From: Thalassospiraceae bacterium LMO-JJ14
Lineage (GTDB): Bacteria > Pseudomonadota > Alphaproteobacteria > Rhodospirillales > Casp-alpha2
Length of the DNA stretch: 64,000 nt
Direction of reading: 5' to 3'
NCBI GenBank assembly: GCA_021555105.2
Contig: CP134604.1
Coordinates: forward strand, 2,542,001-2,606,000
Below, one piece after another: positions 44,401 through 52,728 of the stretch. Every line of letters starts with the position of its first letter. Within the stretch, counting starts at the first letter, position 1. The notes beneath the pieces were generated by a model, which had not been told where the DNA came from, ran no database searches, and worked only from the letters and a program-made list of their open reading frames with translations. A program made the translations under genes and the position numbers.

Positions 44401-45606
44401 TTATTTCGCCGCCGTCCGCAGTCTTTCCAGCAGCCCGAAAGTCGGATGCGCATCCGCCGGCAGGTTCACGCTTTTCTGGAAATCCCGGATCGCTTTTCTG
44501 GTCATCGGCCCGGCGCGGCCATCGATGCCGCCGGTATTGAAGCCGATCTTCGTCAACAACCGCTGCATTTCCGAAATATCGGCAAAGCGCAGCATATGGG
44601 CGTCGGCCGGTTTCTTGACGCTAAGAGCGGGCAGACCGATGAACCGGTCGGCCAGATGACCGACGGCGACGGCATACAGCTGTGACGAGTTCCAGCGCAT
44701 GATGGTGCGGAAATTGCTGTAAACCAGGAACACGGGCCCCGCGGCCCCGGCCGGCAGCAGAAGCGATGCCTCGATATCCGCGGCCGGCAGGTTCCCGCCA
44801 TCGACCCTGCGCACGCCGAGTTTCTGCCATTCGGCCAGTTTTTTCCGCGCCTGCAGACCGCCCAGCGAGAGATCGAAATCCTTCGGCAAGCGAACTTCCC
44901 TGCCCCACGTGTAATCCGGATTCCAGCCCACGCTTTTCAGGTAATTAGCGGCGGAGGCAAAGGCATCCGGCAGGCTGTTCCAAAGATCGCGCCGCCCGTC
45001 GCCGTCCTGATCGACGGCATAAGCCTCGAACGTCGTCGGGATGAACTGCATGTTGCCCATCGCCCCGGCCCAAGACGACTTCACGTCGACCGGCACATCA
45101 CCGAGCCCGACCAGACGGACAGCCGACATCAACTGTGTCTTGAAGAAATCGGCGCGGCGCGCATCGTGCGCCAGCGTGGCGACCGCGCTGAGCATGTGAA
45201 AAGCGCCGAAATTCCGTCCGAAATCCGTTTCCACGCCCCAAAAGGCGACGAGAAACCGCGGCGGCACGCCGTACTTTTTCTCAACCTCGGCCAGCAGTTT
45301 GGCATGCTTCTTCAAAAGCGCCTTGCCGGTCTCGATACGCTTGTCGGGAACGTAGATTTCCATATAGCGCCAGAGCGTCAGCATGAATTCCGGCTGGCGG
45401 CGGTCCAGTTCCAGAACCCGGGGGATCGGCGTCACCGACCCCAGTGCCTGATCCAGCACACTGTCGGCGATACCCGATTTCGCCGCTTCACTTCTGAAAC
45501 CCTTGAGCCAATCCAGAAACGGTTCCGACGTTTCCGCCCGGGCAGGCGGTGCAACGATAAAAACCGTTGCCGCCAGAAGTGCATAAAGGGTGCGCGAAAA
45601 AGTCAT
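44401..45606 (-). CDS. Lytic murein transglycosylase (MltB-like, with peptidoglycan-binding domain)
   Basis: A 401-residue secreted transglycosylase. A signal peptide ends near APPARA. The SLT_2/MltB domain carries the catalytic Glu in LVAFWGVETDFGRNFG, and SWAGAMGNMQFIPTTF plus DQDGDGRRDLWNSLPDA are typical. A C-terminal PG_binding_1 domain (MQRLLTKIGFNTGGIDG..TRKAIRDFQ) follows. The ATG overlaps the upstream YdcF-like gene stop by 4 bases (ATGA), so the two are translationally coupled. Confidence 0.94.
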   Translation of the reverse strand: MTFSRTLYALLAATVFIVAPPARAETSEPFLDWLKGFRSEAAKSGIADSVLDQALGSVTPIPRVLELDRRQPEFMLTLWRYMEIYVPDKRIETGKALLKKHAKLLAEVEKKYGVPPRFLVAFWGVETDFGRNFGAFHMLSAVATLAHDARRADFFKTQLMSAVRLVGLGDVPVDVKSSWAGAMGNMQFIPTTFEAYAVDQDGDGRRDLWNSLPDAFASAANYLKSVGWNPDYTWGREVRLPKDFDLSLGGLQARKKLAEWQKLGVRRVDGGNLPAADIEASLLLPAGAAGPVFLVYSNFRTIMRWNSSQLYAVAVGHLADRFIGLPALSVKKPADAHMLRFADISEMQRLLTKIGFNTGGIDGRAGPMTRKAIRDFQKSVNLPADAHPTFGLLERLRTAAK

Positions 45607-46418
45607 TGAGCCTCCGATGCTCGGGGTTTCGGGAATGCGGCGCTGTTCTTGCCGGTCAGCCAATAGCCGATCAAGCCGAGCCATTCATGGCCCGCCAGGG
45701 ACATGCGCCCCAGTCCGGATGTGAAATCCATGGGTGAAGGGAAGGAAATATCCGGATCGGCATTGAAGTCGACCGGGTATGGAATCATTTCCCATCCGAC
45801 GCGGCGAAATGCACCGACCGAACGGGGTATGTGAAAGGCCGAGGTGACGAGAATCCAGGTCTCGCCGGTTTTCGGCGCCGCCATTTCCATCGTGAATTTG
45901 GCATTCTCCCAGGTGTTCCGGGCTTCGCGTTCCAGTTCCAGCCTGCTTTTGGGTACCCCCAGGGCTTCGTAGAGACCGGCAACATAATCTGCTTCGCGAA
46001 TGTCCCGATTGGTGAGGGTTGCCGCACCGCCGCTGTAGATCAAACGCGCATTCGGGTGAGTCTGGGCCAGGGCTGCGGAAACGGTAATCCTCTCGACCGC
46101 CCCGCCGATGACGGCCCGATCCCTTGCCTTCGACATCACAGGGTTCACAACGCCGCCAAGGACAACGATGCCATCGATATGTGCCGGCAGGGATTTCGGT
46201 GCGGGGAAACGGTCTTCCAATGATTGCAGCATGTAGCCGCCAAGCGGCACGAATGTAACCGTCAACGCGAACACGACGGCCAGCCAGACGAAGCTCTTCC
46301 CCAACCTCGAGAAACGGGTTGCGGACAGCAATAGCCCCAGCAACAGAACCAGCAGGAACGCATTGCCGGGGTTGGCAAAAAACCAGAATATCTTGGACAG
46401 GTAAAAGAACATTGCCAC
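45603..46418 (-). CDS. YdcF/ElyC-family DUF218 membrane protein
   Basis: A 271-residue inner-membrane protein with two N-terminal hydrophobic segments (about residues 5-30 and 38-60) and a periplasmic DUF218 domain. Domain signatures are IDGIVVLGGVVNP, RLIYSGGAATL, LELEREARNTWENA and LVTSAFHIPRSV. ElyC-type members affect cell-envelope glycan assembly, possibly undecaprenyl-phosphate recycling. The coupling to the MltB-like gene downstream supports a cell-wall role. Confidence 0.88.
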   Translation of the reverse strand: MAMFFYLSKIFWFFANPGNAFLLVLLLGLLLSATRFSRLGKSFVWLAVVFALTVTFVPLGGYMLQSLEDRFPAPKSLPAHIDGIVVLGGVVNPVMSKARDRAVIGGAVERITVSAALAQTHPNARLIYSGGAATLTNRDIREADYVAGLYEALGVPKSRLELEREARNTWENAKFTMEMAAPKTGETWILVTSAFHIPRSVGAFRRVGWEMIPYPVDFNADPDISFPSPMDFTSGLGRMSLAGHEWLGLIGYWLTGKNSAAFPKPRASEAQ

Positions 46419-46659
46419 TTCCCTTGGTGTTGCTTAACCCGCGCCGGGTTCGGCGGCAATGTTGACCGCAGGCAGCGCCATCCTCTCCCTGCCGATCAAT
46501 ATTAGGTCATCGGTTTAATAAATTGATAACAATCGATTTTATTTGATTTCGTCAGGCCGAAAGATGGCCGGTATCCGGCGCCCGGCAACGTTTGAACGGC
46601 ACACGGCCCAGCGCACGCCCGCGTTGCGGCGTTTCGATTCGTAGCGTGAAAGTGTCGGA

Positions 46660-47460
46660 TCAGCGGGGCGTGGTCGCCAGATCGGGCCCCTGCTCGTCCG
46701 CCAGGGTCGGGAAGTCGGCATCGTTTGCGATACCGTTGTTGACCACGTATTCGCGATGCTGCTCATAGGCTTCACGCTCGGCAACATAAGGATCCAGGGA
46801 CGTACTGCCGACGGCATTGATATCGTCCTGGTATTTCGAATACGTCACGCCGCTGTCGGCGGCATGCACGGCCAGCGGCAGCGGACTTGCAAAACCGGTC
46901 AGGATATCGCCGGTGGCATCGCGAAGATTGCTCGGCCCCAAAAGCGGCAGAACGATATGCGGACCGGGCTTGACCCCGTTCGTCGCCATCGCCTGCCCCA
47001 TGTCTTCGCGGCGTTGTTCCATGCCCATACCCGTTGCCGGGTCGTTGATCCCGCCAAGTCCAATGGTGGAATTGATGATGAAGCGATTGGTTGCCGTCTT
47101 GGCGTTTTCGTTATCGCCCTGAAGAAGGGAACTGACCGCTGTCACCGGCTCCGACAGGTTCGAAAAGATATTGGATATCGAATTCTGCATCGGCTCTGGG
47201 GTGACCGCCTGATAGCCGTCGACCAGCGGATCGACAACCGCGCCACGCAGCACGCGGTTAAATCCCGAGGTGACACGGTTGACGCCTTCAAAGGGGTCTT
47301 TTTCGGCCTCGGTGGTTTCCTGGCGCGCATTCGGACTTTCCGGAACGGCGCCGTCAGCGGATACGCGCGCCGCATAACTGCCCGCAAGCACGCCTGAAAG
47401 TACAACGGCCATACAGCCGCGCACCAAATAACCTTGTTTTTTCAGATCATTACAAGCCAT
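46660..47460 (-). CDS. mlaA: MlaA/VacJ-family phospholipid transport protein
   Basis: A 266-residue MlaA homologue, the outer-membrane component that removes mislocalised phospholipids. The core segments DPFEGVNRVTSGFNRVL, NRFIINSTIGLGGINDPA, PHIVLPLLGPSNLRDATG and DPYVAEREAYEQHREYV are characteristic. The N-terminus has a hydrophobic export signal, but no lipobox Cys follows it; the only Cys residues lie before the hydrophobic core. An ordinary signal peptide is therefore expected. The other mla genes are not in the window. Confidence 0.88.
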   Translation of the reverse strand: MACNDLKKQGYLVRGCMAVVLSGVLAGSYAARVSADGAVPESPNARQETTEAEKDPFEGVNRVTSGFNRVLRGAVVDPLVDGYQAVTPEPMQNSISNIFSNLSEPVTAVSSLLQGDNENAKTATNRFIINSTIGLGGINDPATGMGMEQRREDMGQAMATNGVKPGPHIVLPLLGPSNLRDATGDILTGFASPLPLAVHAADSGVTYSKYQDDINAVGSTSLDPYVAEREAYEQHREYVVNNGIANDADFPTLADEQGPDLATTPR

Positions 47461-47724
47461 GTCACCGACCACCATCCCTGTTTTGATTCCTGGCTGCAAG
47501 CGCCAAGCGCCGAATCGTTAACATTAATTGCGGCGAATCTATCACGAACCCAGAAAATGCGCAGTAAAAACCCTCACATCGGCGATCAGGGATTCCCGCT
47601 GTGCGGATATTCATAAAAGGCCGATAAAGCAGTTTTAAATGCCAGCTTCGCCCTTGCCGTTCGCCCTGCTGCAGCGCTAAAGTCCGCGCCTTCGACACAG
47701 ACCCCTGCGGTCTGCACGGCACCA

Positions 47725-47814
47725 GGTGGGGTGGCAGAGTGGTCGAATGCGGCGGTCTTGAAAACCGTTGTGCGTGAGAGCGTACCGTGGGTTCGAATCC
47801 CACCCCCACCGCCA
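47725..47814 (+). tRNA. tRNA-Ser (anticodon TGA)
   Basis: The 90-base sequence folds as a class II tRNA: acceptor GGTGGGG/CCCCACC, D arm, anticodon loop with TGA in TCTTGAAAA, a long variable arm (TGCGTGAGAGCGTA), T arm GTGGG-TTCGAAT-CCCAC, discriminator G and an encoded CCA (47812-47814). The long variable arm confirms serine. No integrase gene or attachment repeat follows it. Confidence 0.97.
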
Positions 47815-47934
47815 GTTTCCTGCACGTGCTGCCTTCTTGTGATGCTGAAAACCCCTATTGTTTTACCGGGTTCGCATACAGGCCAAGAAATTTAACCTTG
47901 TCTGTAAACCGCTTATATCAACAATGAAGCAAGC

Positions 47935-48777
47935 ATGGGGCGCACTCCAATGATTGGCACTGTTCTCGATAGAATAATTTCCCGGTTTGTCCGGCTTCGG
48001 CATGGCCGGAGCGGCGCGCTGTGGGGAGATCGGTTTTTTCACTTCCATGGAGAACCGATGTTCTTGCGTTGTGACGCAGAAGGCGCGGGTGTGGTCGATC
48101 TGGACCCCGGCATTTATGAATTTAGGCAGGACCGGCATTTCTACAGGGCCACGTTCCAGACCGTGCATCATGGCGTTGCCACCGCGCACAGTACGGCTTA
48201 TCTCGATGCCCCCGAATTTGTCGCAGCGTTCGACCGTGGGCTTGCGCTCTATCCGTCCGGCGAGAGCGAGCGGCAAAACCTTGCCCTCAAGGTCTACACC
48301 ACCGCCAGCCTGGCGAAACAGGCGCCGAAAGGCGACTTTATCGAGGTCGGCGTTTCGTGGGGCGTCTTCGCCCGCACGATCCTTGACTATGCCAAGCCCG
48401 AGAGGTTTTTCCTCGTTGATGCGTGGGAGGGCCTTTATGACGATGGGGAGGCCTGTGTTGATTATTGCAGCGACATTGACTTTATCCGACGATCCTTTCC
48501 CGATGCGGTCCCGGTGCAGGGCATGGCCCCGGAAATCCTCGACACCATCGATGGCGAATTTGCGTTCGTTCACCTGGAACTCGATTACGGCGGAGACATG
48601 GAAATCGCGTGCCTCGAAGCCCTCGTTCCGCGATGCGTTCCGGGGGCGATTATCATCATTGAAAACGCCTATTCTTCCCAAAGCAGTTATGGACAGAATC
48701 TCGATTTGGCGGCCAAAGCGCTCGGCGTGACGATCACCGGCACCGCGCAGGGTCAGGGCATCATTATCATTCATTGA
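47935..48777 (+). CDS. TylF/macrocin-O-methyltransferase-like protein
   Basis: A 280-residue protein whose C-terminal half (from about residue 115) resembles TylF-type SAM-dependent sugar O-methyltransferases: GDFIEVGVSWGVFARTILD, FFLVDAWEGLYDD, and FAFVHLELDYGGDMEIACL with the acidic metal-binding residues. The N-terminal 100 residues are not recognised. The start is either ATG 47935 or ATG 47950. A run of nine C bases follows the stop. It is a single-gene unit; no sugar substrate can be assigned. Confidence 0.75.
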   Translation: MGRTPMIGTVLDRIISRFVRLRHGRSGALWGDRFFHFHGEPMFLRCDAEGAGVVDLDPGIYEFRQDRHFYRATFQTVHHGVATAHSTAYLDAPEFVAAFDRGLALYPSGESERQNLALKVYTTASLAKQAPKGDFIEVGVSWGVFARTILDYAKPERFFLVDAWEGLYDDGEACVDYCSDIDFIRRSFPDAVPVQGMAPEILDTIDGEFAFVHLELDYGGDMEIACLEALVPRCVPGAIIIIENAYSSQSSYGQNLDLAAKALGVTITGTAQGQGIIIIH

Positions 48778-48850
48778 TACCCCCCCCCGCTTTCAACGAC
48801 CCTATCAAGCCGGTGACGGCCCCGCATAATGATGCTGTATGGAAATACGC

Positions 48851-48862
48851 TCTATCAGTAGA
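48851..48862. promoter_or_regulatory. TCTA-N4-TAGA palindrome upstream of the 106-residue protein gene
   Basis: TCTATCAGTAGA lies 41 bases before the ATG at 48904. It shares the TCTA-N4-TAGA form with the sites at 11054, 33168 and 35584. An operator role is only inferred. Confidence 0.35.
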
Positions 48863-48903
48863 ATAGTGCGTTGCATCCGTTTCAGCATCGGGGATCGAAC
48901 ATC

Positions 48904-49224
48904 ATGAGCAAGGCACGCGACATCAACCACGCACGCATGGAAATGCAGCAGGAACTACGGAACATCAACCGTGAAGTCATTCACGGTCTGGTCCCCGAAC
49001 TCGGTCTCAGCAAGCTCAAACCTCTGTTCAATCTGGTCGCGAAGGCACGCGGCCTTTACATCAAGAAACTCATCGAGATTTCCTCCAGCACCGGCGACCT
49101 GCCGAGCGAAGCGCAGCTCAAGGAACTGTCGCTGCTCAGGCGCTCCTACGAAGAGCTGCTCAGTGGCGGACACATGATCGAAACAGCGATCGAGCGCGGC
49201 TATATCGACGTCGACGGCAAATAA
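48904..49224 (+). CDS. Small helical protein of unknown function
   Basis: A 106-residue, charged, almost wholly helical protein; I do not recognise the family. The sequence reads as two long helices (QQELRNINREVIHGLVPELG and NLVAKARGLYIKKLIEISS) and a C-terminal helical pair (KELSLLRRSYEELLSGGHM). No signal peptide, Cys pair or membrane segment is seen. The ATG at 48904 is preferred because the residues upstream look non-coding. It is transcribed alone, 78 bases before the oxidoreductase gene. Confidence 0.75.
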   Translation: MSKARDINHARMEMQQELRNINREVIHGLVPELGLSKLKPLFNLVAKARGLYIKKLIEISSSTGDLPSEAQLKELSLLRRSYEELLSGGHMIETAIERGYIDVDGK

Positions 49225-49302
49225 GCTGCTGCTTGGACTTGGAAAGTTCTTCCCTGCGGCGCTAATGTGTCCACCGACGCATTCCAGGGGGGATCATCTG
49301 AA

Positions 49303-50217
49303 ATGACTACCAGCGAAGCCGTGCTGCACCGCGCGGCCTTTATCGGGCTTGGCGTGATGGGCGAGCCGATGTGCCGCAACCTGACCGACAAGCGCGCAGC
49401 CGTCGGGTTGCGTGACGTCGTTGCTTTCGACCTGCGCGATGCACCACTGCAGAGAGTGTCCGAGCGCGGCGCCGTTATCGCCGCATCGGCTGCCGAGGCA
49501 GCAGATAATGCCGATATCGTTTTCGTGTCGCTGCCGGGCGGCAAAGAGGTCGAGGATATCCTGATCGGGTCCGGCGGGCTTCTGGACGCCATGCAGGCGG
49601 GCGCGATTTTCGTCGATTGCTCGACATCCCCCGTCACGCTGAGCCGTGAACTTGCGGAAAAAGCCCGGGCCAAAGGCATAGCCTATGCCGACGCCCCGGT
49701 GGCCAGGACCCGCCAGGCCGCCGAACAGGGCACGCTTGCGATCATGGTCGGCGCCGATGATGGCACCTTCAACCGGATTGAGCCGCTGTTGAACTGTTTC
49801 GCCTCGGACGTGCTGCATTGCGGCGGCATCGGCAACGGCCAGATGGTGAAAATCCTCAATAACATGATCCTGTTCGAGACCGTGACCGCGCTTTCGGAAG
49901 CCCTGAGCATCGCGCGCCGCGCCGGCATGGACGGCGAGGTGCTGTTCAAGGCGTTGCAGAGCGGTTCGGGCGACAGCTTCGCGCTCCGCAATCACGGTAT
50001 GAAGGCGCTGCTGGCGGACAACTTCCCGGAACAGGCGTTCTCGACACGCTACGCCGCCAAGGATCTGTCCTATGCGCTTGAACTTGCCGAACAGGTCGGC
50101 CTGACCCTGCCGGGCGCCGAGACCGTCCGCAGCCTGTTTGAGCAATCCGATGCGGCCGGGTTCGGCGACAATTACTGGCCGGCCCTGATCAACGTCATCG
50201 ACCAACCCAGGGAATAA
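49303..50217 (+). CDS. NAD(P)-dependent beta-hydroxyacid dehydrogenase (HIBADH family)
   Basis: A 304-residue paralogue of the enzyme at 24585. Rossmann motif FIGLGVMGEPMCRNL, substrate loop ADAPVARTRQAAEQG (with ARTRQA in place of the usual SGG), and catalytic Lys in GNGQMVKILNNM. The substrate loop deviates from the standard, so a different hydroxyacid is likely. ATG 49303 follows GGGGGG. The SDR gene starts 6 bases after its stop, so the two probably act in one pathway. Confidence 0.88.
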   Translation: MTTSEAVLHRAAFIGLGVMGEPMCRNLTDKRAAVGLRDVVAFDLRDAPLQRVSERGAVIAASAAEAADNADIVFVSLPGGKEVEDILIGSGGLLDAMQAGAIFVDCSTSPVTLSRELAEKARAKGIAYADAPVARTRQAAEQGTLAIMVGADDGTFNRIEPLLNCFASDVLHCGGIGNGQMVKILNNMILFETVTALSEALSIARRAGMDGEVLFKALQSGSGDSFALRNHGMKALLADNFPEQAFSTRYAAKDLSYALELAEQVGLTLPGAETVRSLFEQSDAAGFGDNYWPALINVIDQPRE

Positions 50218-50223
50218 CCGAGA

Positions 50224-51006
50224 ATGCTCACCGGAAAGACCGCCCTGATCACGGGCGCCAGCCTGGGTATCGGCTATACGGTATCGGAAAAACTGGCATC
50301 GCTCGGCTGTAACGTCGTCATGAACGGCATCGAGGACGCGGCGGAAATCGCTCCGAAAGCCGAGGCGCTGGCCAATGCGCACGGTGTCGGTGCCGTTTAC
50401 GAGACCTGCGACGTCGGCGACGGCGCAGCGCTGGACGATCATATCGGCCGCGCGATCGCGCGCTTCGGCGGTATCGACATCGTCGTCAACAACGCCGTGA
50501 CGCGTGTTTTCGGCCTCATCGAAGATACAAACCCGGCAGACTGGGAATACGCCATTTCGGTCAACCTCAACGCCGCTTTCCGCACCACGCATCATGCCCT
50601 GCCCGGCATGAAACAGCGCGGCTGGGGCCGGATCATCAACATGTCGTCGATCTATGGGACGATCGGTGCGGTCGGGCGCGCCAGTTACGTCACGTCGAAG
50701 ACGGCGCTGATCGGCCTGACCCGGGCCACGGCGCTGGAAGTCGCCGAGCAAGAAATCACCTGCAACGCCGTCGCACCGGGCGCGGTGCGCGCCGCGCATG
50801 CAGACAAGTCGATACGCACACTGATGGAAACGAAAAACATCGACGAGGACGAGGCCGTCAGGCAGTTCCTCGACGGCAAGCAGCCGTCAGGCCGCTTCGC
50901 GTCTCAGGAGAGCGTCGCCGAGATGGTCGCTTTCCTGTGCAGTCCCGCCGGGCGTGACATCAACGGCGCGGTTCTGCCGATCGACAATGCATGGTCGGCG
51001 AGCTGA
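50224..51006 (+). CDS. Short-chain dehydrogenase/reductase
   Basis: A 260-residue classical SDR. The cofactor motif is LITGASLGIGYTV, the NNA strand is VVNNAVTRV, the catalytic Ser lies in INMSSIYG and the YxxxK motif is SYVTSKTAL. Overall it resembles 3-hydroxybutyrate dehydrogenase/BdhA types, with the NAVAPGAVRAAH segment. It is coupled to the HIBADH-like gene (6-base gap). The substrate remains open. Confidence 0.9.
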   Translation: MLTGKTALITGASLGIGYTVSEKLASLGCNVVMNGIEDAAEIAPKAEALANAHGVGAVYETCDVGDGAALDDHIGRAIARFGGIDIVVNNAVTRVFGLIEDTNPADWEYAISVNLNAAFRTTHHALPGMKQRGWGRIINMSSIYGTIGAVGRASYVTSKTALIGLTRATALEVAEQEITCNAVAPGAVRAAHADKSIRTLMETKNIDEDEAVRQFLDGKQPSGRFASQESVAEMVAFLCSPAGRDINGAVLPIDNAWSAS

Positions 51007-51020
51007 CGCCACCACGACGT

Positions 51021-52082
51021 TCAGACGAACGGCACGTGTGCGGGATCCAGGGAAAGCACCTCGTGCAGGGCTTCGTTCTTGGTGTGCGCCACGCAATGAT
51101 GGCGGCAATTTGTCTGTGGATTCAGATCTCGCATCCGCTGCCTCATTTCATCGGAATACCATAACTCGGCAAAGCTCTGTTCGGCGATCGATCCCAGCCA
51201 GCCGCTTTTGGTATAGGCCTTGTCCTGACACGTATACACCGCGGCATCGGCCCCGATGACAGTCAGAAACTGCAGAAACGGGCAGGTGTCATAGGACTTG
51301 TCGAAGCGCTCTTCCATCTGGTGGTAGTGATTGACGATGCTGAAATTTGCCGTGTCGAGCTTCTGGGCACGTTCGATCTGCTCGGGTACCACGTCGGCCA
51401 GCTTCGCATGATAGACATTGTTGTCATGCACATTATTGGAAATCACGGCGGCGGATATTTTTACGTGCGCAACGCCGATGTCGCGCAACTGCCGGCATAC
51501 GTCCGCGATGTGGCGGCAATTATTCTCATCGACGATAAAGCTCACGCCCAGTACGCAACGGCTGCCCCGCTTTGCAAAGTTGCGCAGGTTTTCCATCAGG
51601 GCGGTGAAAGCCCCTTCCCTGATACTGCGGCTTTTCGCGTAACTCGCATCATCCCAGGCATCCAGAGATACCCGTAACCATGTTCCGTAGGTGGCGAATG
51701 CATCCGCCATTTTGCCTTTCAGATTTGAGCCGTTGGTCAGGCTGGCGACTTGCACCCCGCCTTCCGCCAGATCCCGAATCCGCTCCGGTAAGGATTTGTA
51801 CAGCAAAGGTTCCCCGCCGCCGGAAAACGTCACCGCTTTCACTCCCATGGCGACGAGGTCAGCCGTAATTTCACGCATTTTTTCGTCGGGGATGCGGTCT
51901 TCGAGGTCCATATCCTCGCCAAGCGCCAGATCGTCCGCACGATAGGCACAATACCAGCAGGCGTGATTGCAACGATTGATCGGCTTGATGCGGACATGCA
52001 CGGGGGCAATGACACGACCTTCGCGCAATGCCGCGATATGATCTGCGAAATGCAGGAACTTGTTTGGACTGTAAACTTGCAT
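51021..52082 (-). CDS. Radical SAM protein with SPASM-like C-terminus
   Basis: A 353-residue radical SAM enzyme. The cluster motif is CNHACWYC (Cys-x3-Cys-x2-Cys) after the N-terminal strand VHVRIKPINR, followed by FSGGGEPLLYKS. The C-terminal part has several spaced cysteines (TCPFLQF, YTCQDKAYT, NCRHHC) with the GSIAEQSFAELW phrase typical of SPASM/twitch domains that bind auxiliary clusters. It is convergent with the SDR gene and has a 202-base divergent region to the Lys-rich gene. It may modify a peptide or sugar, but no precursor peptide is apparent nearby. Confidence 0.87.
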   Translation of the reverse strand: MQVYSPNKFLHFADHIAALREGRVIAPVHVRIKPINRCNHACWYCAYRADDLALGEDMDLEDRIPDEKMREITADLVAMGVKAVTFSGGGEPLLYKSLPERIRDLAEGGVQVASLTNGSNLKGKMADAFATYGTWLRVSLDAWDDASYAKSRSIREGAFTALMENLRNFAKRGSRCVLGVSFIVDENNCRHIADVCRQLRDIGVAHVKISAAVISNNVHDNNVYHAKLADVVPEQIERAQKLDTANFSIVNHYHQMEERFDKSYDTCPFLQFLTVIGADAAVYTCQDKAYTKSGWLGSIAEQSFAELWYSDEMRQRMRDLNPQTNCRHHCVAHTKNEALHEVLSLDPAHVPFV

Positions 52083-52284
52083 GCGGCGCTATAAAACACC
52101 TCATCGGGATTGCTGTGAATGATCTGGATCAATCGTATTAGGGTCAGGACCCTACAGCTTCTTTCGGGCAATACCGGTATATTGCGGTAAATACGATCTG
52201 TACGCAGGCCGAAATCGGCAGCACCATCGGCGAATGAAAAACGGCCTTCATGCCGAATAACCGAAACCCGTCAGGAGTGATCTG

Positions 52285-52650
52285 ATGCTGAAAAAATACC
52301 TGTCTTCCCTTTCTATCGCTGTGGCGCTCGGCTTCTTTGCCGCATGGATGCCGGTGCATACCGCGCAAGACGGCATATCCGTTTCCTATGCCGCCGCGCA
52401 TGCCGACGGTGAAAAGAAAAAAGGCGAGAAAGAAAAGAAGGAAAAGAAGGAAAAGAAAGAGAAAAGCAAAAAGGACGATGACGACAAGTCGTGCACCCAG
52501 GACAAGCCTTGCAACGACGACAATGAAAACCGCAAGGATGACGACAAGCGCAAGGACGGCGAGCGCGACAAGAAAGACAAAAACAAAAAGGACAAGTCCG
52601 AAAAGGGAAAGAAGGACAAGGGCGACAAGGGTAAGAAGAAAAAGAGCTGA
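52285..52650 (+). CDS. Secreted lysine/aspartate/glutamate-rich low-complexity protein
   Basis: A 121-residue protein. A signal peptide (about residues 1-40; LGFFAAWMPVHTA, then SYAAAHA as a likely cleavage area) precedes a mature part made almost wholly of Lys, Glu and Asp, with the short Cys pair SCTQDKPCNDD. Segments such as KEKKEKKEKKEKSKKDDDDK show internal repeats. The highly charged mature part is probably disordered and could bind metals, polyanions or murein. It has a clear ribosome site (AGGAG) and stands alone. No known family. Confidence 0.75.
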   Translation: MLKKYLSSLSIAVALGFFAAWMPVHTAQDGISVSYAAAHADGEKKKGEKEKKEKKEKKEKSKKDDDDKSCTQDKPCNDDNENRKDDDKRKDGERDKKDKNKKDKSEKGKKDKGDKGKKKKS

Positions 52651-52676
52651 TCCGCGTCCCGCGTTCCCGCATCGCA

Positions 52677-52704
52677 CGGCGATAAGCAACCCGGCTTATC
52701 GCCG
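52677..52704. terminator. 11-bp hairpin between convergent genes
   Basis: CGGCGATAAGC-aacccg-GCTTATCGCCG forms a perfect 11-base stem in the 78-base gap between convergent genes (Lys-rich protein and PrpD-family protein). No T-run follows on either strand, so it is a probable barrier rather than a textbook terminator. Confidence 0.55.
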
Positions 52705-52728
52705 GGCGGGCGGGCACGCCTTAGCCCT

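Noticed and set aside
48780-48788. Run of nine C bases after the TylF-like gene, considered as a phase-variation tract.
   Set aside because: It lies after the stop codon and cannot shift the frame; it is likely only a sequencing-sensitive homopolymer.
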